A DNA stretch of 64,000 nt. Source: Pisolithus tinctorius (Eukaryota; Basidiomycota; Agaricomycetes; Boletales; Pisolithaceae). The position numbers and the translations under genes are program-made. The notes beneath the pieces were generated by a model. That model saw only the letters and a list, made by a program, of their open reading frames with translations. It was not told the DNA's origin and did no database searches. Shown one piece after another: positions 53,945-64,000 of the stretch (position 1 is the stretch's first letter; each line of letters starts with the position of its first letter). The stretch spans positions 2,790,001 to 2,854,000 of the forward strand of contig JANFAH010000001.1 of NCBI GenBank assembly GCA_024663395.1, read 5' to 3'.

Positions 53945-54248
53945 GTATGTTCACATGTCTTAAGTGTCTTAGATGTGCTATGTCTTCTCAGAGTTTGCTA
54001 CTCATCAGGAGTTTGGCTTCGTTGCAGAGGGATTGGTCATTTAGGGTTGCATGGAGTTGACCTTGTAAGTCATCTATCTTTTTGGAGAGTGCTGGCATCT
54101 TGGAGCATGTGTGGTTGTGTAGTATGCATATGATCATGTCCTTAAAGGACTTGAAGAACACTTGGGGCTTACTAGAGGTGGAGCAGGAGGGTGGGTTGTA
54201 AGCATCAAGTTCATGAGAGAATTTCACTGCTTCTTTCAAGATTTGCAT

Positions 54249-55060
54249 TCAGATGCTCTTGTCTTTTAGAAGGCTTGGGTTAAGGGTCCAGCAGCCCTTG
54301 CCTATGAAGGGGAGGCTGCATTTTGAGAGGTGGACTGAGACCATCTCATGGTCAGTGTGCACAGCAGATGGGGTTATTGACCATTCTTTGCAGAAGGGGA
54401 TTACACTCTCGAGGGCATAGATACAGTCAATGCAAGAGGCTCTTCCTCCTCGTCTAGTGGACTGGGCATATGTGAAGGCTATGTCAGAAGGGTTGGTTTG
54501 GCACCATCCATCTTGCAGATTAAGATGAGATTTGAAAGCTCTGAGGGAGTTAATGGCATTGGCATAGTCCAGGTGGGCTGGAAGTCTATCTATGGAATCC
54601 TCCATGATGTTGAAGTCTCCCAGGAGGACATATGGTTGGGGTAGGTTCAGAAGGCTATCATGTATTGTTTCCCGGAAGCTTTGGTTTTCGGATGGATTGT
54701 TGGGAATGTACATGTTGAGTAGGTTGAGCTGCTCTTGTTGGTACCAGGGCATCAATAGTAGGATTGCTCTTCCAGGTACTATCTCGTGGACATTGACATC
54801 ATTCATTTTCACCAAACACTTGTTGAGGGTGATTGTGACTCTTTTCATGGATGGGTGGTTAGGGTCTATGCTAGAAATCATGAGTAATGTGTCAGTGAAA
54901 AGGTTGTTCAGAGAGTTGGCTCGGGTTGTACCCAGGTGAGTATCTTGTAGAGCTAGAATTGCTATTCACTATTCAATTGTCTCTCATCTGCTGGTTGATA
55001 TGGAGCCACTTATCATTGCCATTGTGGAAGCAGCCTTTCATGTTCAAGGAGGCTATTTTG
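54249..55060 (-). pseudogene. LINE ORF2 endonuclease domain, decayed
   Basis: Apurinic-type endonuclease that nicks target DNA. Segments seen in order: IKIASLNMKGC (start), LLNMYIPNNPSENQSF, VLLGDFNIMEDSIDRLP with the catalytic GDFN, GRASCIDCIYAL in place of RIDYI, and VHTDHEMVSVHLS with the catalytic DH. The first third contains stops; 54881-54249 is open. No RT follows. Confidence 0.8.
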
Positions 55061-55629
55061 ATACTTGATCATATGTGTTTACCAGGGTTGCAGTGTGCTG
55101 TCTGGGGAGTAGGGGCAGTGTTGCAAAGGCAAGCACTTTGTGTACATGGTGGGGAGTGCCTGCATTGGCCTGGGGGCCTGTGAGAGGGATTCTCAATGGT
55201 CAGGTGATGACCTCTGCTCACTGGGGCATCATTTTGCCCTGGTACAGAATGTGCCTGTGAGGGTGTGACTCCAGGAGTCATGTAATGAGGTATCTCACTA
55301 TGGTCTGGTGGGGTAGTGGTGTATATGTGACCACTCACTGAGGATCTGCCCAGATTCCCAGTTCCTTCATTGAGGGTGGGACTGGCAGCTAAAGTCATGG
55401 CACCCTCTCCAGAACTGGGAGTGGAAGGGAGGCCATTGTTGGAAAAAGAATTGGGGTTGTTATCTGTGTGTGTGTGCTTGTGTTTGTGGTCAGTAGTTAC
55501 CTTACCTGAAGAGTGACTAGCCATTCAAGAAGGGCTGGAGTTGCTGTCCAGCAGCATCTGGGCATGTGCATTGGCAGTGATTGACATCTTGAGGGAGGAG
55601 GTCATACCTAGGCACTAAGGTTAGTCCGG

Positions 55630-56290
55630 TGTGAGGAATCCACATTCCCTGGACACGTAAGCCCCTATCATTAACTGCTCCACAACTGCTGTTATGTCCG
55701 CTCCCCTCTCATGTTCACCATTGTTCATGTGCTACCTTCCCACGCCCTCGCTCCCTCTCGTGCAAGGCTATACCTGCAGCCGCTATGCTTCAGCCACTTC
55801 CCCTTCCTTTGGACCCTTTCTTTTAACATGGTCTCTGTTCCTTTTTGTTAGTAGTATACCCTCGGTCTCTGTTCCGGCTTGTCCTGTCTTATGTGTATGC
55901 GCTGTTGTGCAGTTTTCCCTTACTGTACCTTGCCTTACTTAGGTTCTGGGTTTGCCCGGACTATAAAGCCCTGTACTTAGGTACAGAATGATACCTTTTG
56001 GCACTCAGAAGGTCACCATGAGTTTCCTTTCCACTTTGTCTACACCGCACATCTTGCATTCCACCACACACAAACTACATATACCACTTGCACCACTCAC
56101 ATCACCAGTACTACTCTGCAGACCACACCACACATGTCATGAAACACTACCACTATAAAGCACTGGGTCTCACCTTCTAGTCCTGGCAGTCCAGAATCCC
56201 TTGGGACAAACAATTTGTTCCCTTCATTTTTTATTGTTGTTACCTAAGCCATCTAGCTTGTATTATACAGCTACTTGGACTTTTCCTACA
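55630..56290 (+). repeat. LTR (probably solo) related to the old Gypsy LTR
   Basis: TGTGAGGAATCC...TTTTCCTACA, 661 bp, the same family as 35835-36478 but with more CpG kept. It lies between the gag and endonuclease parts of one LINE, so it is better read as an insertion into that LINE than as the partner of the 35835 LTR. No clean 5-bp target duplication is seen (TCCGG before, CTGGG after). Confidence 0.65.
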
Positions 56291-56599
56291 CTGGGAAACC
56301 TGTTGATGTCCAGGGCTTTCCTGTACTCGAGCCAGGGCTGAGAGTCAGTAAATTTGGGCCCTTGTTGATGCTTAATGATGGTGTGCAACCCAGAGTGTGT
56401 GTCTGGGGGCTGTCCTTCCCTCAGTGGAGGAGAGCTGTGCATGCAGGAGTAGTTGCAGAAGTTGCAGCAAGGTGGGATTCATGTTTTTTAGGGGATTCTA
56501 CAGGCTGGGTGGGAGTGTTGTGAAGTGGAATGTAATGTTTACTTATTGGTTTAGTGATGGTACAGTTGTTGTAAGTGACTCATATGTAAGGAGTAGTTA

Positions 56600-57924
56600 G
56601 ATGCAATGTTGGGGGATGTATTCAGTAGTGTGAACTGCCTTTAAGAGCTCTTCCCCTTGGGGTGCCTCTTCCACCTCTGATAGCATTACAACCCCTAGTA
56701 TTCCTTGGGGTGGGGGCTGATTGGGCCAGGATGGAGTCCATGATCTGGGGCTTAGGTCCCAGCCATCCTGGGCTCGACAGGAAGGGACACAGTCTGGTGG
56801 GATGGTCAAGCAATTTGCAACCTATGCATCTAAACTGTTTCTTGCTGCATCAGACTGTGCCCATTCCATAGTCCTCTGATCAGAAGTGCAGATTACTGAT
56901 AAGGCAGCACCAGGGGAAATGTTTGTCAAGGGTTAAGAAGGTGGGGTTGTGAGAGCAGTACACATTCCAGATCATTTGCTTTCATGCAATGTTATTGGCA
57001 ATGTGAAGACTGGTGACTTGTATCAAGTTGATCATTGCCAGTAACACATCAGGGTCAGGGTCAAAGCCACAGATGAACTCCAGTATAATGTCATTGGACT
57101 TCATGGCTTGTTTGATGATGTTAGCAACTATAGTGTTGCTTTTGGGGGAGTCCAGGAGGGTGAAATTGTCAAGGGTGCAGATGTAGGTGGGGATAGGTTG
57201 GATGATGGGAAGTGTGAAGGCTGTGATCTTGGGGGTAGAAATATAACCTGCAAGTTGACAAGAAAATTGGTCACTTCTTGGGTAAGACCCAAGATGAGAA
57301 AATGCCACAGTGGTGGGCTGTGTTCTGTAGTGAAAGTGCCATCCTCTTGGGGAGTACTGATGATGAGGGATGTGGATGCTTCTTGGCCAATTACTCGCTG
57401 GACTAGAGCTTTCAATTTTGACCAAGTGGCTTCTGTGTTGGGCTTGAATTTAGCCCTCCAGGGCCTAATCCAGGCTTTGGGGCCTGGTTTGTTGGTCCAG
57501 GTGGTTAGGAGTGAGTTGTTGAGACCTCTAGTGACCTGGTCACAGAGCTGGGGCATTGGGAGGCCATTTGGGGGGTGGGGGGTGATCTCTGTGGTTGGAG
57601 CAGCTGGAGCCTGGTGAGCTGTGAGGGGGGGTCACAGGTGTGGGGTGACACACCTATTTGTGTAGGGGGTACATGTATCAGAGGCTCTGTTTGGGTGATG
57701 GAGGGGACCATGCTGGGTGAAGGAGGAGGGGGTGCAGCTGACTGGGGTGGCAATGCCATAGGAGGCAGTGCAATGTGAGGGGACATGGTGTTATGCACCA
57801 CACTGGGTTCTTGGTCTGGAGTGGGGAGTTGGGAATGTTTTGGAGGGTGAGTTGCACCAGAGTGGGTAGGGGTGTGAGGGCATTTGTTCTCCCTGCTTTC
57901 AGTTGTGATGTATTGGTTGCTCAT
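56600..57924 (-). pseudogene. LINE ORF1 (gag-like), decayed
   Basis: RNA-binding protein of the LINE. The N-terminus (57924-57505) is Pro/Ser/Thr-rich. The middle contains WTNKPGPKAWIRPWRAKFKP and ATWSKLKALVQRVI. Near the C-terminus a CCHC-like knuckle CIGCKLLDHPTRLCPF lies at about 56830-56780. Frame changes at about 57130 and stops near 56980-56880 break it. Confidence 0.65.
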
Positions 57925-58221
57925 GGGGACTGGGGTGGGGAGAGGACAACATTCTTATACCCTCTCTAGTCCTTTGTGAAGGGGCAGCAGTGGCCTTGTG
58001 GTGTATGGCTGTTGAAAAAAGCAATGGACAAAGCAATTGGGGCCTTTGTGTAGCATAGTGGTGGCTTTCATGATGTGAATGATGTACTTGTAAGGAGTGG
58101 CACACTGGGTAGTGGTGGAGGAAGAGTTTCCTTCCAGTGACTGGGATTACACCTGCAGATTCACTAGGTATGGTCACTCAAGGTTCATTCCAAGGAGGGT
58201 GGAGGTACTTTGGGGAGCATG

Positions 58222-59125
58222 TGTCATATCCATGACTCTCGGACTCGGACTCAGCCCAGTCCGGACCCCTAGCCCCTAACTCCGGTCAACTCCGGTCCTG
58301 GTCCAGCCTAGACAACCCAATCCTGGCCCTAGGAAACCCAACTCCGGCCTGCATAACTCAAGTCCGGTGTTTTACCCCTATCTCCGGTCCATTTCGGCCT
58401 CCTGGCCTTGCGCTGCTCCACCCCAGTCCTCCCAGGTCTGTGTCCAGGTCACCCGGACATAACTCTGGTCTGTTTCCCTTTGTTTGTGCTATATTTAGTC
58501 TTGTCCTTTTGTCTAACTTTGCTTACTGTACATATCCTGTGTCCGACCCCAGTTATGCTGGTCACCCGGACTTTGGCTATTAGCCTCTGCATAGCCACTG
58601 TGGCTATCCTCGTCTTGCTAATCATCTCACTAATAGCTTATTCACAAGTCCGGCTCTATGTTCATTATCCCGGACTGGCCTCGTGTATTTAACCCCTGTA
58701 CATACTTCGTAGCACCCTCAGTCAGAATATCAACTTAGTATTACCCTCAACTCCGTACTACCCCTCGAGACTACTCTATAGCTAAGGCCGAGCCTTAAGC
58801 TATCCCCGACCCCTGTCCCGGTCCTCTCCCCGGCTTGCATAAGGGTACAGCACATAAGCTGAGACCAAGGGAGGTAGATCCAACCCCGGACTGGCTTCCC
58901 CTTGTGCGCACTCCAACACCGGTCGGTTTCCCACGCTACCGGTCTTATTCCCGCGCTCCCGGCCTTAAGTCCGGTCCTCCGGACTTAGCCCCTGACCTCC
59001 GGCCTTGACTCCGGTCTAACCGGACTTGGCCCCTGTCTCCTGGTCTTGATTCTGGCCACTCGGACTTAACCCCTGTCACCCGGTCTTGAAGCCTGGTCAC
59101 TCCGAGGGTAAACCCGTACTTCACA
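58222..59125 (+). repeat. Solo LTR, 904 bp, target duplication GCATG
   Basis: TGTCATATCC...GTACTTCACA, flanked by GCATG at 58217-58221 and 59126-59130. Near 58712 it carries AGTCAGAATATCAACTTAG, the transcript-start motif seen in the LTRs of the young and old self-priming Gypsy elements. The 3' third is built of CCGG-rich repeats (CCGGTC, CCGGACTTRRCCCCTG). CpG is kept, so it is younger than the LINE it interrupts. Confidence 0.85.
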
Positions 59126-59407
59126 GCATGTGTACATGAAGTGGGAGTATGTACTAGTACATGTCTAAGTGTATTGGTGGGTGAGTGGCTTTGTCACTAC
59201 TAGAGGCAACATGGTTGTAGTCTTGTGGCAATAGCAACAGCAACAGTGATGGTGATGGTGAGGGGGGGCTTCCTGGTGCAGAAGGTTCTGCACTCAGGTA
59301 GGAGTATGTCTCTGGTCAAGGTGACTTGAGGTGTTGAGGGCACTTATGGTGTGGTGCCACTCGACTTGAATGTGGTGGTACAAGTTCAAGAAGCCCCAAC
59401 TTCAAAT
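59126..59407. other. Unassigned DNA, possible LINE 5' flank
   Basis: No gene. Contains a short AGCAACAGCAACAGTGATGG simple repeat near 59229. Confidence 0.4.
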
Positions 59408-60073
59408 AGGGCCGCTCAAAGTTGCTAGAGGTTCGGCTAATTCCTTGGGTGTTTGTCGGGTGTTTGTGGTGAGTTTTCAGCTGAGAATATCAGTATTCAA
59501 ACTCCGACTGCTCTCGTCTAATCAGAATATTGATCATCATTTAGTATGCATCCCCATTCCCCCCCATGTATACATCTGCTTTGTATTCACACTACAATAG
59601 TATGTAGTAGTACATATGAATGTGGATGTTTGTCTTCTTTGCTATCAGTTCATTATCACTTGTTAGATCTCTCTGTTGATAAGCATGCACGCTTTTTGGC
59701 AGAGTTTGAATCTCCATTCGCCCGGTTGAGTTGTGAGTTTGTGAGCGAATATTTAAGCTCCGACTGGAGATTCAAATTCCGCCGAAAAGCGTGCATGCTT
59801 ATCAACAGAGAGATCTAACAAGTGATAATGAACTGATAGCAAAGAAGACAAACATCCACATTCATATGTACTACTACATACTATTGTAGTGTGAATACAA
59901 AGCAGATGTATACATGGGGGGGAATGGGGATGCATACTAAATGATGATCAATATTCTGATTAGACGAGAGCAGTCGGAGTTTGAATACTGATATTCTCAG
60001 CCGAAAACTCACCACAAACACCCGACAAACACCCGAGGAATTAGCCGAACCTCTAGCAACTTTGAGCGGCCCT
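59408..60073. mobile_element. Palindromic MITE with TA target site
   Basis: The sequence GGGCCGCTCAAAGTTGCTAG (from 59409) returns inverted, ending GCGGCCC at 60072; TA flanks both ends, as for Tc1/mariner insertions. Arms are about 300 bp and nearly identical, spacer about 45 bp near 59713-59757. No transposase. Mirrored short frames in both arms are a by-product of the palindrome. Confidence 0.85.
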
Positions 60074-60312
60074 AATGATTTCTTTGGTATTGCTAGTTGG
60101 GTAATTTGTTACGACATGTACTAGGGCTACCTTTGGGTCCTCTTCGGCAATCCCCACCGCGCTTGAAATATAGGGTACCAGATACATGCACATTCAAACC
60201 TTCCAGGGAAAGGAGGCTGCGTACCCCTCGGCTTCGATAAAAGGGAGGCCGCGTAGCGCATTTCCTTCTCCCTCACCAAACGACCCAGTCGACTCGCGTT
60301 CCACCACTTACA
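60074..60312 (+). promoter_or_regulatory. Upstream region and 5' UTR of the trypsin-fold gene
   Basis: CpG-normal sequence between the MITE and the gene. GATAAAAGGGAGG near 60236 may be the TATA element. The MITE is about 240 bp from the spliced start codon, so it lies in or beside the promoter. Confidence 0.5.
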
Positions 60313-62132
60313 AGTAAGTCCTTTAGTATTTTCCTAATTTCGTCTCGTACTCACCTTCTTGTTTCCCCCTCTAGTGGTTGGCTTAGAAGTTCCGCAAGAA
60401 TTTCTCGACTTGTGCTTCGACATCGCGAAGAAATTTCATAACTATCCCACTATCAATACGAGTTCCAAGTCTGACTTCATCTCAGACGACAGTCCCCCTG
60501 CTTCGCCCGAGGACGCTGACGTCGATCCAGATGCAACGACGTATTACCACGGCTTGCCTTCAAAACCCACCTTGGTCTTTCGTACGGGGCCCCCGTCGGA
60601 GAAGCTAACCGGCCCTGAGACATACCTCGTGAAGAGGGAGATCAGGCCGGTCTTCGACGACAAGTTCGCGGCTGCATGGGAGGACGTGGGTACACGCGTC
60701 TACCAATACCTTGACTCTGCCACTGTCAAGTGGACGACAATCGATATCGTCCGCTTCGCCGAACCCGGAAAGCACGTCGGTCCCATCGTTCTATGGGTCG
60801 GTGTCAGGCCTGGGTCTCTCTCCCGCAAGTTTGCCCAGGTTGCGGCCCTTGCCTGCGAGAATATTCTTCTCTCGTTTCAGATCGTCGGCGTGGAGATAGC
60901 GTTTCGTGAGTCAGTCTTCAGGCGGTTCGGCCCTAGGCTCCTAAACTACGTCGCCACTGCAAACCCAACCGCCAGCGTTTGCAGTCCTCTCACCGCGGCA
61001 CTCGGTCTCCGCATAGCATCGGTCTTCACTCCGTACGCTGAGGGCACCGGCGCTCTCTACCTCTCTACAGACTGTCACAGCGAGACTGTCTACGTTCTTA
61101 CGGCCCGCCACGTTGTCTTGCCACCCAAAGATATTCAGAACAAGCTCTATCACCGTACGCAGAACAGTCAGCGCCGTATTGAAATCATGCTCCTCGGTCC
61201 CATGGCCTTCCAGGGCGTGCTCACGTCTGCTATGGTCAAGATCGCCGATGACACGATCATGGTGAACTATTACCAAAACCAGCTTGACGTACTGAAGAAC
61301 AGGGAGGAGAGTGGGGACACGGACGGCGTCGAGGCAGAACGGGCGGTGGTCGAGCCTAGATTGAGGGAGGCGGAGGCGTCGATCAAGGCAATCAACAAAT
61401 TCCATAGCGATGTCACCAAGGTCTGGAGCCAAGAGAATCATCGTGTCATCGGCCACGTCCTTTATGCTCCTCCTATTACTGTCGGCGCCGGCAGCAAGCG
61501 CTACACCGAGGACTGGGCCCTGATCGAGCTCGACTGCAACAAGATCGGCTGGGCCAACTTCAAGGGCAACGTGATCGACTTGGGTATGTTTTAGTCTATT
61601 TCATGAAGTCCGTCTATGTTCATTGCTCTACCCAGGCACGGAGATTACGCCAGGCAAATTTACGTCGATGATGGACCCCGACCCCACGGCCCCCTCCTCG
61701 TTTAATTATCCGTACGACAGACTCTTTCCGATTCAGGGCGTTGTCCCTGATGACGAGCTCGCTCGCCCGCGAATGCATGATGCAAACGGCGAGCCATGCC
61801 TTCTTCTCATCAAAAACGGCGCCGCGACGGGCACGACCATTGGCCGTGGCACCGGCATCAAATCGTTCGTGCGCGACTATTCTTTAGACGGCACTGAGCA
61901 AACGTCGATGGAGTTTGCGATTCTTGGGAATGATAGAACCGCTGCGTTCTCCGCCCGAGGTGACTCTGGCGCCGTTATCGTCGACGGGAAGGGACGTGTC
62001 GCCGCCCTGCTCACCGGTGGATCCGGCCTGACGGAATCTACCGATATTACCTACGGAACTCCTTTCGAATGGCTCTTGGAGCGTATCAAGGCCAAATTCC
62101 CCAACGCCCATCTCTACCCCTCCATGGCTTAG
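60313..62132 (+). CDS. Trypsin-fold (PA-clan) serine protease-like protein, Agaricomycete type
   Basis: Cytosolic protein of about 568 aa with a C-terminal chymotrypsin-like domain. His lies in VLTARHVV (about residue 245), a likely Asp in TEDWALIELD (about 379) and Ser in RGDSGAVIVDG (about 513), so the triad is complete. The N-terminal part (EVPQEFLDLCFDIAKKF.. and ..IVLWVGVRPGSLS) has no known domain and no signal peptide. Exons: one ending at 60313, 60375-61583, and 61636-62132. Intron 1 is GTAAGT...CTCTAG; the start codon is A(60313) joined to TG(60375-60376), giving MVGLEVPQEF. Intron 2 is 52 nt. The substrate is unknown. Confidence 0.85.
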
Positions 62133-62689
62133 GCGTCGCGACGTCGACCTACAATGGAGACGCCTCGATCCTTTTTCGGCTTGCTTCAACCTGGACCCGT
62201 TGTTTAGGTCCGTTTCGAAGCGTGTGCGGACATTGGATTAGCCTCGTAAAGTAGCATCTAGTTTTCTCTTATAACGTAACCGCGTACTACTGTATTCCCC
62301 TCCCCCAAGGTAACTTGCACGAACATTGTAAATCCCATCCCCCACTCCTCTACCCCTTTCGATAGCTGTACGTTGGATCAACAATGGTGATTTTGTGTTT
62401 CCCCTACGCGCGCGTGATACAGATCGTACTTGGGAGTTTCGCACATCATTCTGGGTAGTTCTGTGTATTGTCCTTTGCATTTTGTACCAAATATGTATTG
62501 TGAGGAACACCATTCCCTGTCCTCCTGATGTCAATTGTGATAATTCTAGCATTATTGTGATGCAAGACTGCCCAACTCCATTATACCACTAGTGATGCAT
62601 CAATATACTAGTAGTGGACCCCATGTAGTCCATTTAGTCACAACATATAGGTAGCCTGTGTGCCAAAATGCCAACACTTATATAGACCC
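62133..62689. other. Downstream region of the trypsin-fold gene
   Basis: No gene. CpG becomes scarce after about 62440, where repeat DNA starts again. Confidence 0.4.
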
Positions 62690-63155
62690 TGCAATGGGCC
62701 CATCTAAATAGATTAGCCATGACACATGGACAGGCCTGAGGGCCTATAGTGAGAGCAACATATGTATGGGCCTGTAAGCACAATTCCACAACATATGGGA
62801 GGGCCTGTGGAGGGTAAGGATGCTGCAACATATAGACAGGCCCATAACCAAGTAAGTATGCTGAGCTACTGTAAGACATGGATGGGCCTGCCTATTGTAT
62901 CATGAAGAAGGTCGCAACATATGGACAGGCCTGCCCATCATATGCTTTATAGGGTCACAACATAAAGAGGGGCCCCTCTATGATAGATTACAGAGTTGGC
63001 AACATATGGAAGGGCCTGTCTTTGGGATAATATACCCCTGTCACAACATATAGACAGGCCTGTCCATAGCAAGATGTATGCCTGTCACAACATAAGGACA
63101 GGCCTGTCAGTAATATCATTGACAGTGTCACAACACATAGACAGGCCTGTCTAGT
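62690..63155 (-). repeat. 43-bp satellite array, second locus
   Basis: About 11 units with CAACATAT.GACAGGCCTG cores, spaced mostly 42-46 bp (for example cores near 62927, 62970, 63013, 63056, 63098, 63142). On the minus strand they read CAGGCCTGTCCATATGTTGTGAC, the unit of the array at 32128-32700. Several cores form the 12-bp palindrome GACAGGCCTGTC. The array ends at the LTR at 63156. Confidence 0.82.
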
Positions 63156-63680
63156 TGTCAAGTATGGGATGTCCGGGTTGAGTCTGGACCAGAGACCAAA
63201 GCAGGTGTGAGGCCGAGGGGTTGGGATCAAGAGGTGAGATGAGAGTACAGAAGATTGGACTGATTGGACTTAGCGACTGAGGCTACAGTGCTATTCCCTT
63301 GTGTGGGTCTCAGTCTGAGTCCAAGGCCGAGATGGGGTTATCAGAGTTAACTTAGTTGATTTCAGACTGAGAGGTACAGGCCAAGTATCTATGAGTTTAT
63401 ATACTAGGGTTAACTATAGTATGGAGACTGGTAATGCCAGTCTCACAAAGATTGCTAAGATGATTGGTAAGACAAGGATTAGTAATGTATGACTAAGGTA
63501 GCAGAGACTGGGACAGAGTGGACCAGGGACATGACTGGGCAGGATTCAACCAAAATGACAGACACTGCAAAGCAGTGTCTACTGTGCTAGGACATCTGGG
63601 GATAGAGGACAGACAAGGCCAAGGCCAGACTGGATGAGTGCAAGGCCAAGTCTGGCTGGGGTCGAGGCACAACTATGACA
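63156..63680 (-). repeat. 3' LTR of another Gypsy element (minus strand)
   Basis: On the minus strand it begins TGTCATAGTTG and ends ..CATACTTGACA, 525 bp. It contains AGTCTGAAATCAACTAAG, the transcript-start motif of this LTR superfamily. The sequence just outside its start (63681-63697) gives AAGAGGGGGA, a polypurine tract like that of the young element, so the element body lies to the right, beyond the window. Confidence 0.72.
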
Positions 63681-64000
63681 GTATCCCCCTCTTAGGGGTC
63701 AAACCCATGAGACCCCTGCGAGAGTGGCAGGCTGAGTTTGAAAAAACGATACTTGTGGCCCACTAAGCCTTTTGCATCTTTCCTTTGTATCTTAACCATC
63801 ATGTCCACCTCGAGACCGACCACCATGACTGATGACACCAGTGAAGGCTGGGTCATGACAGACTGGACCCAGGTGTTGGATGACACTATCAAGTACAACA
63901 CCAATGTGGGGAGCAGGTATCTGCTACCTAGTATGGGGGTGTGGGCTCCAGCCTAGGGATAGGTGATCTGAAGGGGTGAGTTCGACCCAAAGGGAGTTGC
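63681..64000 (-). mobile_element. 3' end of a Gypsy element running off the window
   Basis: Polypurine tract next to the LTR, then DNA without a recognisable domain; the short frame at 63904-63692 shows no clear chromodomain. The coding body must lie beyond position 64000. Confidence 0.45.

Larger units (their letters stand above)
53945..58221 (-). mobile_element. Decayed LINE (non-LTR retrotransposon), 3' part missing
   Basis: On the minus strand an ORF1-type gag (57924-56600) precedes an AP-endonuclease region (about 55060-54249). A 661-bp LTR (55630-56290) lies between them. The reverse transcriptase that should follow the endonuclease is absent: the sequence meets the old Gypsy element near 53945. 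Stops and near-absence of CpG show age. Confidence 0.75.

Noticed and set aside
35835..56290. Treating the LTRs at 35835 and 55630 as the two ends of one element
   Set aside because: They are the same family, but their flanks do not share a target duplication, they differ strongly in CpG content, and the second lies between two parts of one LINE.
59546..59935. Mirrored 60-90-codon frames in the MITE
   Set aside because: By-products of the inverted repeat, no known domain.
60359..60376. TTG at 60359 as start of the trypsin-fold protein
   Set aside because: It lies inside a well-formed intron; splicing yields an ATG instead.
62690..63155. CRISPR-like array
   Set aside because: The units are contiguous diverged 43-bp satellites without unique spacers, in a eukaryotic genome with no cas genes.
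63692..63904. Chromodomain or pol C-terminus at the right edge
   Set aside because: The frame shows none of the YLVRW..Y...TW marks; only the LTR and polypurine tract support an element here.

Overview
The window reads as a filamentous basidiomycete, most likely an Agaricomycete. It has short GT-AG introns of about 50-90 nt, a class I hydrophobin, a fungal sphingolipid C9-methyltransferase, CmcJ/AsaB-type enzymes, an intron-bearing tRNA-Leu and a cytosolic trypsin-fold protein. No genus is assigned.

Layout. 1-5880: CpG-poor repeat DNA with a decayed minus-strand chromodomain-type Ty3/Gypsy element cut by the window edge, plus its LTR. 5880-24660: a CpG-normal gene island with a mitochondrial NAD-type carrier, YIF1, sphingolipid C9-methyltransferase (divergent from YIF1), a 2,4-dienoyl-CoA-reductase-like SDR, a frameshifted CmcJ-like gene, a hydrophobin, a PUF6-like protein, an intact CmcJ-like gene and a relic of a third, tRNA-Leu(CAA), an O-methyltransferase pseudogene, a conserved unknown gene and a damaged PSF1. 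24660-33000: repeats, including an LTR fragment, a gag-only Copia relic, a foldback element, a 161-bp tandem array and a 43-bp satellite. 33000-35830: a decayed Copia element. 35835-53944: an old Gypsy element of a second lineage, split by three later insertions: a 1.77-kb palindromic element (8-bp TSD), a solo LTR (TSD GGTAC) and a complete young Gypsy element (43539-51642, TSD GGCTG, LTRs about 1% different). 53945-59400: a decayed LINE with two solo LTRs. 59408-60073: a palindromic MITE. 60313-62132: a trypsin-fold gene whose start codon is made by splicing. 62690-64000: a second 43-bp satellite array and the 3' LTR of another Gypsy element.

The main signals concern how these retroelements work. 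The young Gypsy element and its old relative at the left edge both show an 11-nt self-priming complementarity (Tf1/sushi type) and a -1 frameshift signal (A-run, gag stop, hairpin); in both signals the paired bases differ between copies but pairing is kept. The young element also carries an antisense, spliced gene for a coiled-coil protein with a Zn2Cys6-like cysteine cluster between pol and the 3' LTR. The unrelated older Gypsy element has a decayed gene of the same layout in the same place. I consider this cargo gene the best candidate for an undescribed system.

Old repeats are almost free of CpG, with Arg codons turned into Trp, Cys, His or stop. The genes and the young element keep CpG. 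This fits methylation-driven deamination of older repeats.
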